This document shows positions 45,223-53,591 of a stretch of DNA of 64,000 nt, piece after piece. Position numbers and translations under genes: made by a program. How positions within the stretch are numbered: the stretch's first letter is position 1; each line of letters begins with the position of its first letter. The stretch comes from Clostridia bacterium. GTDB taxonomy: Bacteria; Bacillota; Clostridia; Lachnospirales; Anaerotignaceae. The stretch is taken from NCBI GenBank assembly GCA_022786605.1, contig JALFWW010000009.1, positions 1-64,000 on the forward strand, given 5' to 3'. Under the pieces are notes generated by a model. That model had not been told where the DNA came from. It saw only the letters and a program-made list of their open reading frames with translations, and searched no databases.

Positions 45223-45244
45223 TCTGATGAATATGCCCCGAAAA

Positions 45245-45277
45245 TAGCTTTGATGAAACCCTCAAAGCTGTTTTTTT
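45245..45277 (+). terminator. Terminator before the SUKH gene
   Basis: AGCTTTGA and TCAAAGCT arms followed by GTTTTTTT. Confidence 0.85.
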
Positions 45278-45278
45278 C

Positions 45279-45307
45279 TGGACAAAATCCCCCTTTTTCT
45301 TTATGAT
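45279..45307 (+). promoter_or_regulatory. Promoter of the SUKH operon
   Basis: TGGACA (45279-45284), 17 bases, TATGAT (45302-45307), about 40 bases before the gene. Confidence 0.6.
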
Positions 45308-45346
45308 GAAAAAAAGAGCTTATTTCGGAAGAATGGAGGGATTTAT

Positions 45347-46015
45347 ATGGACTATGAAGAAATTTTGAAAACTATATCCCGCTGGATGGAGGCATATAAG
45401 CCAATCTGTGATAAAAATTATTCCCTTTTATTTCAGTTAGAACCGCCTGCCACAGAGGAAGAAGTCTCCGCTGTGGAAAAACAGATCCATCGCCGACTTC
45501 CTGACAGCCTGCGGACATTTTTTCTCCATCATGCACGCTATCTGAAATTAGACGCGTGTTTTTCTGATGATTTTTTAGAAAAATTACCGCCTGCCATCTA
45601 CAGTTTATCTCGTGCTTTTCTGGAACTTTCTCTGGATAACCTGCCCCTGCTGAATCAATCCTGTCAGGAAAGCATCCGGCTTTCCTTCATAGAGTCAGAG
45701 CATCCCTCCGCCGCACGGCTGCAAAATGTACTTCCTCTGACCTGGGTGCCCTGCGGTGACCTTCTGATATTTGATTACAGTCAGGATGCCTTCGACCCAC
45801 CGGTTCTTTATCTGGATTCCTATGCCGCAGAATATCACCTCTGTGTATTGGGACATTCCTTCGGGGATTTTCTAAAGCGGTATACGGCAGTGGGGCTTTG
45901 CGGAACAGAGGATTCACAGATGGCGCCTTTTCTGCCAAACAAAACCGACGGCATCCAGCCAGACTGCCCCAACGCCAAACTTTTTCGCAGTTTCTTTTTC
46001 TCAAATGAAAAATAG
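45347..46015 (+). CDS. SMI1/KNR4 (SUKH-1) family protein
   Basis: A 222-residue soluble protein. The N-terminal part has the SUKH pattern PPATEEEVSAVEKQIHRRLP followed by DSLRTFFLHHA, then a central LTWVPCGDLLIFDYS and LDSYAAEYHLCVLGHSFGDFLKRY; W-x-P-x-x-x-x-x-G-D is the family core. SUKH proteins are often immunity proteins against contact-dependent or polymorphic toxins (established for the superfamily), but no toxin gene is visible here. An AGGGATTT ribosome binding site precedes it. It is paired, 14 bases apart, with an exported protein of unknown family. Confidence 0.82.
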   Translation: MDYEEILKTISRWMEAYKPICDKNYSLLFQLEPPATEEEVSAVEKQIHRRLPDSLRTFFLHHARYLKLDACFSDDFLEKLPPAIYSLSRAFLELSLDNLPLLNQSCQESIRLSFIESEHPSAARLQNVLPLTWVPCGDLLIFDYSQDAFDPPVLYLDSYAAEYHLCVLGHSFGDFLKRYTAVGLCGTEDSQMAPFLPNKTDGIQPDCPNAKLFRSFFFSNEK

Positions 46016-46029
46016 AAAGGAGCAAGCAT

Positions 46030-46941
46030 ATGATAAATAAAACCCACATTGCCTTAGGCATCTGTGCCGCTCTGTTGGTGGTCAACACAGGGTTTTTACT
46101 CCAGATTTCCAGCAGACAAAAAGCATTGGAACAACAAATGGAGAATATGCAAAACCAAGTCATGGACAGTATTTCTGTCAACACCTCCAGCATCACCCAG
46201 CGGATGGAAAACATATTAGAAAAACAGTCCAGCCTGCTCTCAAACTCCAATTTTTATGTAAACAAAGAAAATGGTGCCATTGTCCTTCTGGCAGAAGCCA
46301 CTCCAAAAACCATTACAGACGGTGAAACGGCTGAATTTCGGGTAAAAAAAGCAGACGGTTCTGTACAGTCCCAAAAAGCCACCTTGGAAAACGGTGTATG
46401 GAAAACCACCATGGAAACAGGACTTTTTGATGACGGAACCCTTTCCATTGCCATTTCATCCAATGGCGTAACAAAACAGGAAGAACTAGGCAGCGTTTCC
46501 ACAACCCAATACAGTTATATTGACGCCCAAAGTCAATGGGGAGAAAATGCCGCCACATTGTATTTGCTGCTCTATCCAGCCGATTCTTTCTATGAGGTCA
46601 AGGACATTGTAAAAGCCGAAGCCAATGTAGAAAACAACAATACAGGGGAATGCTTTACGGTTCCCATGTCCCTTATGGACAACCCCGATGCCGCTTTGGA
46701 AGATGTTTACACCGAAGAACCTATGGCACCTATGCCAGATACAGGAACTTTGCAGCGCTTGGCATTTTCCGCGGACTTTACAAACAAATTTGAAGTAGAC
46801 ACAGATTATTTCATTACCTTCTCTGTTGCCACATCCGACAGCACCGTCTTGACCGGCGGCGTGGATGCTACCACCTATCACAAAGGGAAAAACGGCGGAA
46901 CCACCTCCCTTTCCGGCGGTTCCTTCACCTTACAGCCCTAA
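46030..46941 (+). CDS. Membrane-anchored protein of unknown function
   Basis: A 303-residue protein I do not recognise. Residues 6-25 form one membrane helix or signal anchor (HIALGICAALLVVNTGFLL). Residues 27-75 are a coiled coil rich in Gln, Glu and Met (QKALEQQMENMQNQVMDS). The rest is an extracellular beta-rich region with Ig-like features (TITDGETAEFRVKKADGSVQ), ending in SGGSFTLQP. It could be a surface sensor or carry a beta-sandwich domain. It shares a transcript with the SUKH gene. Confidence 0.7.
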   Translation: MINKTHIALGICAALLVVNTGFLLQISSRQKALEQQMENMQNQVMDSISVNTSSITQRMENILEKQSSLLSNSNFYVNKENGAIVLLAEATPKTITDGETAEFRVKKADGSVQSQKATLENGVWKTTMETGLFDDGTLSIAISSNGVTKQEELGSVSTTQYSYIDAQSQWGENAATLYLLLYPADSFYEVKDIVKAEANVENNNTGECFTVPMSLMDNPDAALEDVYTEEPMAPMPDTGTLQRLAFSADFTNKFEVDTDYFITFSVATSDSTVLTGGVDATTYHKGKNGGTTSLSGGSFTLQP

Positions 46942-46944
46942 GTC

Positions 46945-46984
46945 AAAAAAATCCGGACTTGCATCTCTGCCTGTCCGGATTTTC
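46945..46984. terminator. Bidirectional terminator
   Basis: AATCCGGAC / GTCCGGATT arms with A and T runs on the two sides. It lies between the convergent unknown gene and rbgA. Confidence 0.85.
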
Positions 46985-47929
46985 TCATTTCTTCCGTTTT
47001 TTGTATTCTGCTTTTCTGACCTTATCTGTCTGTGCCTTTTCTTTTTCTCTGGCTTCTTTTTCTGCCAGCATATCGTTGATGTCTTCCGGCAGTTCCAGTG
47101 TCAGCCTTCCCAGCTTGCCGCCTCTATATTCATCCATAAGGATTTTGGAAGCACGTTCCAGATCCGGTTCATCGCCTTTGAGCTTAAAGCCTCTGGCTTC
47201 GGCAATCTGACGCAGCACGTCATGGGGTTCCGCAATGGTATCAAAGTCGATGTTATACCGTTTGCGGATACATTCGGGATTCACCACCATCATGTGGTTG
47301 ATGAAAGAAGTTGCCAATGTCTGGGCATCCAGAATATCATCGTTGATGGCACCGGTGAATGCCAATTTCAGACCTACCTGCTGATCTTCAAACTTGGGCC
47401 ACAAAATACCAGGTGTATCCAGCAGCTCAAAGTCTTTTTTCAGCTTGATCCACTGTTTGCCCCGGGTGACGCCGGGCTTATCCCCTGTTTTGGCTGTGGT
47501 TTTCCCCACATATTTATTGATGAAAGTGGATTTTCCCACATTGGGAATACCGGCAATCATAGCACGGATAGGCACGTTGATACGACCTCTGGCACGAAGT
47601 TTCTCAATTTTTTCTTTCATCAATGCACGGGCGGCATTTGTCACATCTGCCATGCCGGTGCCTTTGATGGCGTTCATTTCAATGACTGTAAAACCTTTGT
47701 CCTCAAAATACTTTGTCCAGATTTCCGTTGCCGCCGGATCTGCCAAATCACTTTTATTCATAAGCAAAATGCGATGCTTATTTTTTGCCAGTTCATCCAA
47801 ATCTGGATTTTTACTGCTGTATGGGATTCTGGCGTCTACCAGTTCAATGACGATATCCACCAGCGAGATGGTTTCTTCCATCATACGGCGGGTTTTTGTC
47901 ATATGCCCCGGATACCACTGTATATGCAT
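46985..47929 (-). CDS. rbgA: Ribosome biogenesis GTPase YlqF/RbgA
   Basis: Circularly permuted GTPase needed for late 50S assembly. It is 314 residues: G4 NKSD (58-61) precedes G1 GIPNVGKST (126-134), and G3 is DTPG (170-173). The MHIQWYPGHMTKTRR start and the C-terminal RNA-binding domain are typical. The lysine-rich C-terminus (KAEYKKRKK) is normal for the family. It follows lepB by 11 bases; rplS, lepB and rbgA are neighbours in many Firmicutes. Confidence 0.96.
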   Translation of the reverse strand: MHIQWYPGHMTKTRRMMEETISLVDIVIELVDARIPYSSKNPDLDELAKNKHRILLMNKSDLADPAATEIWTKYFEDKGFTVIEMNAIKGTGMADVTNAARALMKEKIEKLRARGRINVPIRAMIAGIPNVGKSTFINKYVGKTTAKTGDKPGVTRGKQWIKLKKDFELLDTPGILWPKFEDQQVGLKLAFTGAINDDILDAQTLATSFINHMMVVNPECIRKRYNIDFDTIAEPHDVLRQIAEARGFKLKGDEPDLERASKILMDEYRGGKLGRLTLELPEDINDMLAEKEAREKEKAQTDKVRKAEYKKRKK

Positions 47930-47940
47930 ATAATTCCTCC

Positions 47941-48504
47941 TTATTTCACCATACCAATATCGTCAAAAGGATACAGGCGCAATACCACTCTGCCTACAAT
48001 ATCCTCTTTTTCTATGGCTCCAATAGACTGTCTGCGGCTGTCTGTGCTGGCGTTTCGGTTATCCCCCATGACAAAATAACACCCTTTGGGCACAACAAAC
48101 GGATAGGTAATATCTCCTTTGTCCTGCATTGGCTCCGCAATGTAAGATTCCTCTACCAGTTTCCCATTTATGTATAAATCATAAATGCCGCTGCCATCGT
48201 TTCGCAGATCAATTTCATCACCAGGCAGACCAATCACCCGTTTGATGATATTTTCCTGATATTCCACATTATCTAGCCTGCAAATCACAATATCATTTAC
48301 TTTGGGTGAAGCCACTCTCGTTTCCAGTTTATTGATGACCAGAAAATCTCCATGATGGAAATTGGGTTCCATAGAAGACCCCTTCACATAAATGGTTCCA
48401 ATCAAAAAGGTACGCAAAAGCAGCACAATGACCACAATTGCCACCATTTGTATAAAGGTCGAAATCCATACTTTTTTGTCCTGATCCTCTTTTTTTCTTG
48501 ACAC
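47941..48504 (-). CDS. lepB: Signal peptidase I
   Basis: Cleaves signal peptides of exported proteins at the outer membrane face. It is 187 residues from a GTG at 48504 (GGGAGG ten bases upstream). Longer starts would lie upstream of its own promoter's start point. One membrane helix is at 13-36. The Ser-Lys dyad is Ser44 (VKGSSMEPNF) and Lys88 (NIIKRVIGLPGDEI). GDNRNASTDSR is the family box E. It forms a two-gene unit with rbgA. Confidence 0.93.
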   Translation of the reverse strand: MSRKKEDQDKKVWISTFIQMVAIVVIVLLLRTFLIGTIYVKGSSMEPNFHHGDFLVINKLETRVASPKVNDIVICRLDNVEYQENIIKRVIGLPGDEIDLRNDGSGIYDLYINGKLVEESYIAEPMQDKGDITYPFVVPKGCYFVMGDNRNASTDSRRQSIGAIEKEDIVGRVVLRLYPFDDIGMVK

Positions 48505-48540
48505 CGCCTCTGCGCCTCCCTTCCATTTCCTCTGCTTATC

Positions 48541-48570
48541 AATATACCATCTTATGCCTTTTTTCGTCAA
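48541..48570 (-). promoter_or_regulatory. lepB-rbgA promoter
   Basis: TTGACG (48570-48565), 18 bases, TGG-TATATT (48546-48541) on the minus strand. The transcript would start near 48534, supporting the lepB start at 48504. Confidence 0.75.
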
Positions 48571-48596
48571 ATGCAAAATCATATTTGCCTTTCACG

Positions 48597-48627
48597 AAAA
48601 AAGCCTTGATGAGAAACTCACCAAGGC
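48597..48627 (-). terminator. rplS terminator
   Basis: GCCTTGGTGAG / CTCATCAAGGC stem, then TTTTTT on the minus strand. It ends the rplS message just ahead of the lepB promoter. Confidence 0.9.
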
Positions 48628-48636
48628 CGATTTTTC

Positions 48637-48981
48637 TTATCTCAATACTTCTTTTACCTTTGCTGCTTTACCAACCTTATCTCTCAGGTAGAAGAGTTTC
48701 GCACGTCTAACGATACCGCGTCTTACTACTTCGATACGATCGATTCTAGGAGAATGCAAAGGCCATGTTCTTTCCACGCCAACGCCGGATGCAATACGTC
48801 TTACTGTGAAAGTTTCTCTGATGCCGCCGCCCTGTCTTTTGATCACAACGCCTTCGAACATCTGCAGTCTTTCTCTTGTACCTTCGACTACTTTCGCATA
48901 TACACGAATTGTATCACCTACGTTAAAAGGAGTTACATCGCTTTTCAGCTGTTCCTGTTCCAGTTCTCTGATGATATCCAT
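48637..48981 (-). CDS. rplS: Ribosomal protein L19
   Basis: 50S protein at the interface with 30S, 114 residues from [15 protein letters not shown] at 48981, where AAAGGAGG sits eight bases upstream; the longer frame from 49020 has no site. Family motifs [46 protein letters not shown] and [20 protein letters not shown] are all present. It has its own strong promoter and terminator, so it is transcribed alone. rpsP-trmD, which usually precede it, are not in this window. Confidence 0.98.
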   Translation of the reverse strand: MDIIRELEQEQLKSDVTPFNVGDTIRVYAKVVEGTRERLQMFEGVVIKRQGGGIRETFTVRRIASGVGVERTWPLHSPRIDRIEVVRRGIVRRAKLFYLRDKVGKAAKVKEVLR

Positions 48982-49062
48982 TTTGTTTCCTCCTTTCCCC
49001 AAAGACGTTCTTACCGCCATCCCTTTGATGCGCCATTGGACCGTCCGTAATCAACATGAAAG

Positions 49063-49091
49063 ATTATACCACGCTTCCTGGTGTTTTGCAA
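49063..49091 (-). promoter_or_regulatory. rplS promoter
   Basis: TTGCAA (49091-49086), 17 bases, TGG-TATAAT (49068-49063) on the minus strand: a near-consensus extended promoter. Confidence 0.88.
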
Positions 49092-49122
49092 GGTTTTTTT
49101 TATACTTTTTACTGATTTTTTC

Positions 49123-50061
49123 TTAATACAGAAAGTGCGTCAACCATACGCAGGCAGGCAGTTCCACAACGGAAATCAGCGTAGTCAAAAGTACGATATC
49201 CGAGGACATTTTCTCGCCGTATCCATATTTTTCTACCATCATAGGCACAACCACCGCCGCGGGCAATGCCGCTGTTACCAGAAAAACTGATTTTGCCATA
49301 TCGCTTGCGGGCACAACCAGCATAACTGCCCACGCCAGAAAAGGCATGGCAAGCATTTTCACAATGCTGATCTCCAGAGCGTCTTTTTCATGGAACAGCT
49401 GTTTGATGCCGCTGCTGCCAGCCAGCGCGCCAATGTAAATGAGGGAAAGGGGTGTGGAAAGGTCCCCTAACCGTGTCAGGAAATCCAGAAGTGCCTGCGG
49501 AACAAAGTGTACCGTATGGCTCAATGTCAGCGCCAGACCAAGGAAAATGGCAATACAGTTGGGATTGACCGCACCTTTGAGGAATGTTTTGCCCATCTGG
49601 GCACCGTTTCCGCCCTGCTTGCCCCCAAGAACATACACCCCATAACTCCATAAATACAAGTTCAGTCCCAAAACACCAGCGGACATATACATCACGCCCA
49701 CATCTCCAAAAAAGATCATGGCAACCGGCAGTCCAATAAACCCATTATTGAGGGAACCTGTGGTAATATCCAGCATATCCAGCAGGCGCCCGTCCAGTTT
49801 TCTCGCTTTTCCATAAAGACGCATCAGAAAACCAAATATCATCATAGCCGCCGCCTGCGCTGCCATCATCAGAAAAAATCCAAGCAAAATATCATTTGTG
49901 ATCTCAATATTGGCAATGGTCGTCACCAGCATGGCAGGGATGGTTGCCTGCATAACCAGACTGCCCAGCCCTTTATTGACTTCTCGGGTAAGCCATCCTT
50001 TCTGATAACCGTAATATCCAACCAAAATCATGGCAAACAGTATGAAAAACTGTCCGTACAT
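49123..50061 (-). CDS. AEC-family transporter (auxin efflux carrier fold)
   Basis: A 312-residue membrane protein with ten helices in two inverted repeats. It opens FFILFAMILVGYYGYQKGWLT and has the crossover TIPAMLVTTIAN and the family loop GSLNNGFIGLPVAM. These carriers export or import small organic acids such as malate or malonate. The substrate cannot be told. The gene has no operon partners: apt with its own terminator lies upstream, and the rplS promoter begins just beyond its stop. Confidence 0.9.
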   Translation of the reverse strand: MYGQFFILFAMILVGYYGYQKGWLTREVNKGLGSLVMQATIPAMLVTTIANIEITNDILLGFFLMMAAQAAAMMIFGFLMRLYGKARKLDGRLLDMLDITTGSLNNGFIGLPVAMIFFGDVGVMYMSAGVLGLNLYLWSYGVYVLGGKQGGNGAQMGKTFLKGAVNPNCIAIFLGLALTLSHTVHFVPQALLDFLTRLGDLSTPLSLIYIGALAGSSGIKQLFHEKDALEISIVKMLAMPFLAWAVMLVVPASDMAKSVFLVTAALPAAVVVPMMVEKYGYGEKMSSDIVLLTTLISVVELPACVWLTHFLY

Positions 50062-50080
50062 ATCCTCTCTCCTTTCAAAG

Positions 50081-50117
50081 GAAAAGATACCTTCGCTGTC
50101 AAAACAACAAAGGTATC
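50081..50117 (-). terminator. apt terminator
   Basis: GATACCTT / AAGGTATC arms then TTTTC on the minus strand, just past the apt stop and before the AEC gene start at 50061. Confidence 0.8.
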
Positions 50118-50134
50118 ATCTTTATCTTCTGTAA

Positions 50135-50647
50135 TCAATAATGCAGTACAGAGCTGATGTTGTATCCTTCCAGCACATCTCTGCCATGGAGGAAATCCAG
50201 TTCAATGAGGAATGCCAGACCAACCACTTCCGCACCAACGCTTTCCACCATTTCAATGATGGCTTTTGCAGTACCGCCTGTTGCCAGCAGATCATCCACA
50301 ATGACAACCTTCTGCCCGGGCTGGATAGCATCTTTATGCACTTCGATGACAGCTGTGCCATATTCCAGAGCATATTCCTTACTGATGACTTCCGCTGGCA
50401 GTTTGCCTTTTTTGCGTACAGGCACAAAGCCTTTTTTCAGATTGTAAGCCAAAGGCATCCCAAAAATAAAGCCGCGGGATTCCGGTCCCAGAACCAAGTC
50501 AAAATCCACACCGTCCAGATTGGTCTGAATCTGGTCAATGGCTTCCCGCAGAGCGTCCCCTTCTTTCAGCAATGTTGTGATGTCCCGAAAAATGACGCCT
50601 TCTTCGGGGAAATTTTCGATTGATCTGATCTTTTCTTTCAAATCCAT
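50135..50647 (-). CDS. apt: Adenine phosphoribosyltransferase
   Basis: Salvages adenine to AMP with PRPP. It has 170 residues. The PRPP-binding loop VVIVDDLLATGGT is at 115-126, and the N-terminal hood region ENFPEEGVIFRDITTLL is typical. GPESRGFIFG is the base-site motif. It follows recJ by 12 bases; recJ-apt, often with rel next, is a common Firmicute order, but rel is about 9 kb away here. Confidence 0.97.
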   Translation of the reverse strand: MDLKEKIRSIENFPEEGVIFRDITTLLKEGDALREAIDQIQTNLDGVDFDLVLGPESRGFIFGMPLAYNLKKGFVPVRKKGKLPAEVISKEYALEYGTAVIEVHKDAIQPGQKVVIVDDLLATGGTAKAIIEMVESVGAEVVGLAFLIELDFLHGRDVLEGYNISSVLHY

Positions 50648-50659
50648 GGTTTTGTCCTC

Positions 50660-52438
50660 CTATTTTGACACCCGGAAATCCCGAACCACAAGCTGTACAG
50701 ACTGCCTGCCATTATAGGAATTGATGTCAATGCTGTATACAAAGTCTAATGCCATGGGAAGTTTCCCATACTGTATCATTTTATCACAATCCTCAGCCGG
50801 ATACAATTCTTTTAAAATCTCCCGCAGATTTTCCAGTCCATTGAAGTCCACCGCGGACAGCACCATACGAGAAGCATCTTCCCGCAAAGTCAGCTGCATC
50901 ATGTCCTTGTTTTTCCCAACCAGACGAATCCGCTCCACCCATACTTTCTGTGTCGCAAAGAGTGGGGATGGATTTTCTTTCCCAAAAGGCGCAAGCCCTT
51001 TCAGCTCTTCCGCCAGTTTCATGTGAATCTGAGAAAAGTCCAGTATTTGCTCGATGCGCAGAACCGGTGTCATATCCTGTTCTGTCAGTTCACATTCCTC
51101 ATTGAGCCGCTGGCGCAAAAGAGGAATATTTTCATGGGGCAGTGAAAGCCCCGCTGCCATGGCATGTCCCCCAAAGCGTGTGAACAATTCCCGACAATGA
51201 TAAAGGGCTTCAAATATGTGATACCCTTCAATACTGCGGGCAGAGCCTTTTGCCCCTTCTTCCGCTTTTGTGATGAGGATGGTGGGATGATAATACTTAT
51301 CCTTGATGCGTCCCGCAACAATGCCCGCAATGCTTTCATGGATTTCCCCGTCATAGAGCACCAGCACTTTTTCCATGGGCATTTCCTGCTGTTCCAGCTG
51401 TTCCGTCAGCCGTTCCACTGCCTGTGTGGTCATTTCTTTTCGTTCTTCATTGAGCTGCATCAAATGACGGGCAATGGCACGGGCTTTTTCCGCATCTGTT
51501 TCCCGAAACAGCTCCACTGCCATTCTGCCGCTTTCCAATCTTCCGGTAGCATTGATGCAGGGTCCCACCACAAATCCTAAATGATATTCCGTGATCTGCC
51601 TATCCCATAGCCCCGTTTCTTCCAGCAATACACGCAGACCCACATTGGTGGTATGCTGTATTTCTTTCAGCCCCAGTTTTACAATGGTACGGTTTTCATC
51701 CAGTAAATCTACAATATCACAGACCGTAGCCACTGCCGCAAAGCACAGCAGTTCCCTTTCCAGCGGATCACCGCCATAACCAAATCGCCCCAATAGCAGC
51801 AGGGCAAATTTATAGGAAATCCCGGCGGCGCACAAATAAGGAAATGGATACTCACAATCCCGTCGTTTCGGGTCGATGACTGCATCCCCGCCGGGCAGAA
51901 TATCCCGCCATGCGCCTTCCTTTCCCTCTGTAAAAGCCGGTTCGTGATGATCCAGTATGACAACTTCCATGCCAAGTTCCTTCGCCAACGCCACTTCTCC
52001 CATGGCAGCAATGCCGTTATCGCAGGTGAAAAGTACGCCTACACCTTCTGATGCCAGCTGTTCCACTGCTTTATTGTTCAGTCCGTATCCTTCCTGCTGC
52101 CGATGAGGCACATAATAAGTCACTTCACCACCACATCGTTCAATGGTACGGCTCAATATGGTGGTGCTCATGACACCATCCACATCATAGTCCCCATAAA
52201 CGGCAATTTTCTTTCCTTTTTTAATGGCAACAGTAATCAAATCCAGACCTTTTTCCATATCCTGCATTTCCAATCCGTTATGCAGGCTGGAAGCATCGGG
52301 ATAAAGAAAATCATATGTCTGTTTTCTGGAAAGCAGTTTCCGATTGGCAAGAACTGCCGCCGTTGCCTGCTGTATGCCCAAGTCTGCCGCTATGGCAGCA
52401 GTGTTTACTTTTGTACGTTTCAATTGCCAGCGTTTCAT
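50660..52438 (-). CDS. recJ: Single-stranded-DNA exonuclease RecJ
   Basis: 5'-3' exonuclease of the DHH superfamily in mismatch and recombination repair. It is 592 residues from the ATG at 52438 (AAGGAGG eight bases upstream). Motifs are AVYGDYDVDGVMS (83-88 core), FTCDNGIAAMGE, VVILDHHEP and CAAGISYKFALLL, then DHHA1 with GSARSIEGYHIFEAL and FGGHAMAAGLSL, then a C-terminal OB-type domain. A strong terminator ends only about 26 bases upstream of its start, so expression needs read-through or a promoter inside galM. Confidence 0.96.
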   Translation of the reverse strand: MKRWQLKRTKVNTAAIAADLGIQQATAAVLANRKLLSRKQTYDFLYPDASSLHNGLEMQDMEKGLDLITVAIKKGKKIAVYGDYDVDGVMSTTILSRTIERCGGEVTYYVPHRQQEGYGLNNKAVEQLASEGVGVLFTCDNGIAAMGEVALAKELGMEVVILDHHEPAFTEGKEGAWRDILPGGDAVIDPKRRDCEYPFPYLCAAGISYKFALLLLGRFGYGGDPLERELLCFAAVATVCDIVDLLDENRTIVKLGLKEIQHTTNVGLRVLLEETGLWDRQITEYHLGFVVGPCINATGRLESGRMAVELFRETDAEKARAIARHLMQLNEERKEMTTQAVERLTEQLEQQEMPMEKVLVLYDGEIHESIAGIVAGRIKDKYYHPTILITKAEEGAKGSARSIEGYHIFEALYHCRELFTRFGGHAMAAGLSLPHENIPLLRQRLNEECELTEQDMTPVLRIEQILDFSQIHMKLAEELKGLAPFGKENPSPLFATQKVWVERIRLVGKNKDMMQLTLREDASRMVLSAVDFNGLENLREILKELYPAEDCDKMIQYGKLPMALDFVYSIDINSYNGRQSVQLVVRDFRVSK

Positions 52439-52464
52439 GGCAATCCTCCTTCTTTTCTCATCAG

Positions 52465-52504
52465 AAAAAAGGCTCCGCATCTCACTGGAAATGCAAAGCC
52501 TTTT
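52465..52504 (-). terminator. Terminator between galM and recJ
   Basis: AAAAGGCTTTGCAT and ATGCGGAGCCTTTT arms with a short loop, then TTC on the minus strand. It lies unusually close to the recJ ribosome binding site. Confidence 0.8.
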
Positions 52505-52544
52505 CTTGATTTCCCATCAAACGGTATATGTAATACTTTTCCAG

Positions 52545-53579
52545 TCAGTCTTTGGAAAAAGCGAAAATGGTTTGACTGCGGAACCATTCTCCCTGACGCA
52601 ATACTGCGGAAGGGAAATGTCCATAAGCTGTTGCGTTAGGAAAACCCTGTGTTTCAAAGCAAAATCCGCTGCGGCGACCATAAACAGCGCCATTTTTCCC
52701 TTTCACAATGCCATCCAGAAAGTTGCCGGAGTAGAACTGCACACCCGGCTGATCGGAGTATACTGTCATGCGGATGCCTGTTTCTTCACCAACGGCTTCC
52801 GCACATTTACGCACCATATCTTTCTGATAACCATTGGGAATCCAGTTATGGTCATAGCCACTGCCGTTTTTCAGCTGAACAAAGTCCGCGTCAATGCGTT
52901 CCATGATCTCATGAGGTTCTCTGAAGTCCATAGGTGTGCCTTCTACTGTAGCGATCACACCAGTGGGCAGACACTCATTGCTGTTTTCCGTATAAAAATC
53001 CGCAAATATCTGTACTTTCTGCTGCTCCAGCGTACCTGCGTCATGACCATTGAGATTGAAATAGCTGTGATTTGTCAGATTCAGCACTGTATCCGCATCA
53101 CAAACTGCCTGATATTCAATAGCCAGACGGTTTTCATCATCCAGACGATACCGCACTTCTGTGCAAAGGGTACCGGGATAGCCTTCCTCTCCATTGGGAC
53201 TGGTATAACGCATGCAAAGGGTATCATCTTCCACATCTGCTGTCCAAACCTTTTTATCAAATCCGATTTTCCCACCATGGAGATGATTTTCACCATCATT
53301 GCAGTGCAGAACATATTCCACCCCATTCAGCGCAAAACGCCCCTTGCCGATACGGTTGGCAAATCTGCCCGCTACCGCACCCATGAATTTATCCTGTTCT
53401 TCATAATCCGGCATGGTATCATAGCCCAGCACCACATCTGTTCCGGCGAATTTCAGGGATTGTACCGCCGCGCCATATGTGAGGATCGTAGCTTCTGTCC
53501 CCACACTGTTTTTCAGGGTAAAGGCAAAAATTGCTTCCCCTGTCTTTGTCTGTCCGAAAAGACGTTTTTTGATTTCCAT
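52545..53579 (-). CDS. galM: Aldose 1-epimerase (mutarotase)
   Basis: Interconverts alpha and beta anomers of glucose or galactose. It has 344 residues with the GalM pattern: VLGYDTMPDYEEQDKFMGAVAGRFANRIG, then NGENHLHGG-like NDGENHLHGG, the catalytic His in LTNHSYFNLNG, and the catalytic Glu in the C-terminal GVQFYSGNFLDG / FCFETQGFPNA region. It is the second gene of a pair with glucokinase, 12 bases apart, which suggests it feeds the right anomer to the kinase. Confidence 0.95.
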   Translation of the reverse strand: MEIKKRLFGQTKTGEAIFAFTLKNSVGTEATILTYGAAVQSLKFAGTDVVLGYDTMPDYEEQDKFMGAVAGRFANRIGKGRFALNGVEYVLHCNDGENHLHGGKIGFDKKVWTADVEDDTLCMRYTSPNGEEGYPGTLCTEVRYRLDDENRLAIEYQAVCDADTVLNLTNHSYFNLNGHDAGTLEQQKVQIFADFYTENSNECLPTGVIATVEGTPMDFREPHEIMERIDADFVQLKNGSGYDHNWIPNGYQKDMVRKCAEAVGEETGIRMTVYSDQPGVQFYSGNFLDGIVKGKNGAVYGRRSGFCFETQGFPNATAYGHFPSAVLRQGEWFRSQTIFAFSKD

Positions 53580-53591
53580 ATCCTTCTCTCC

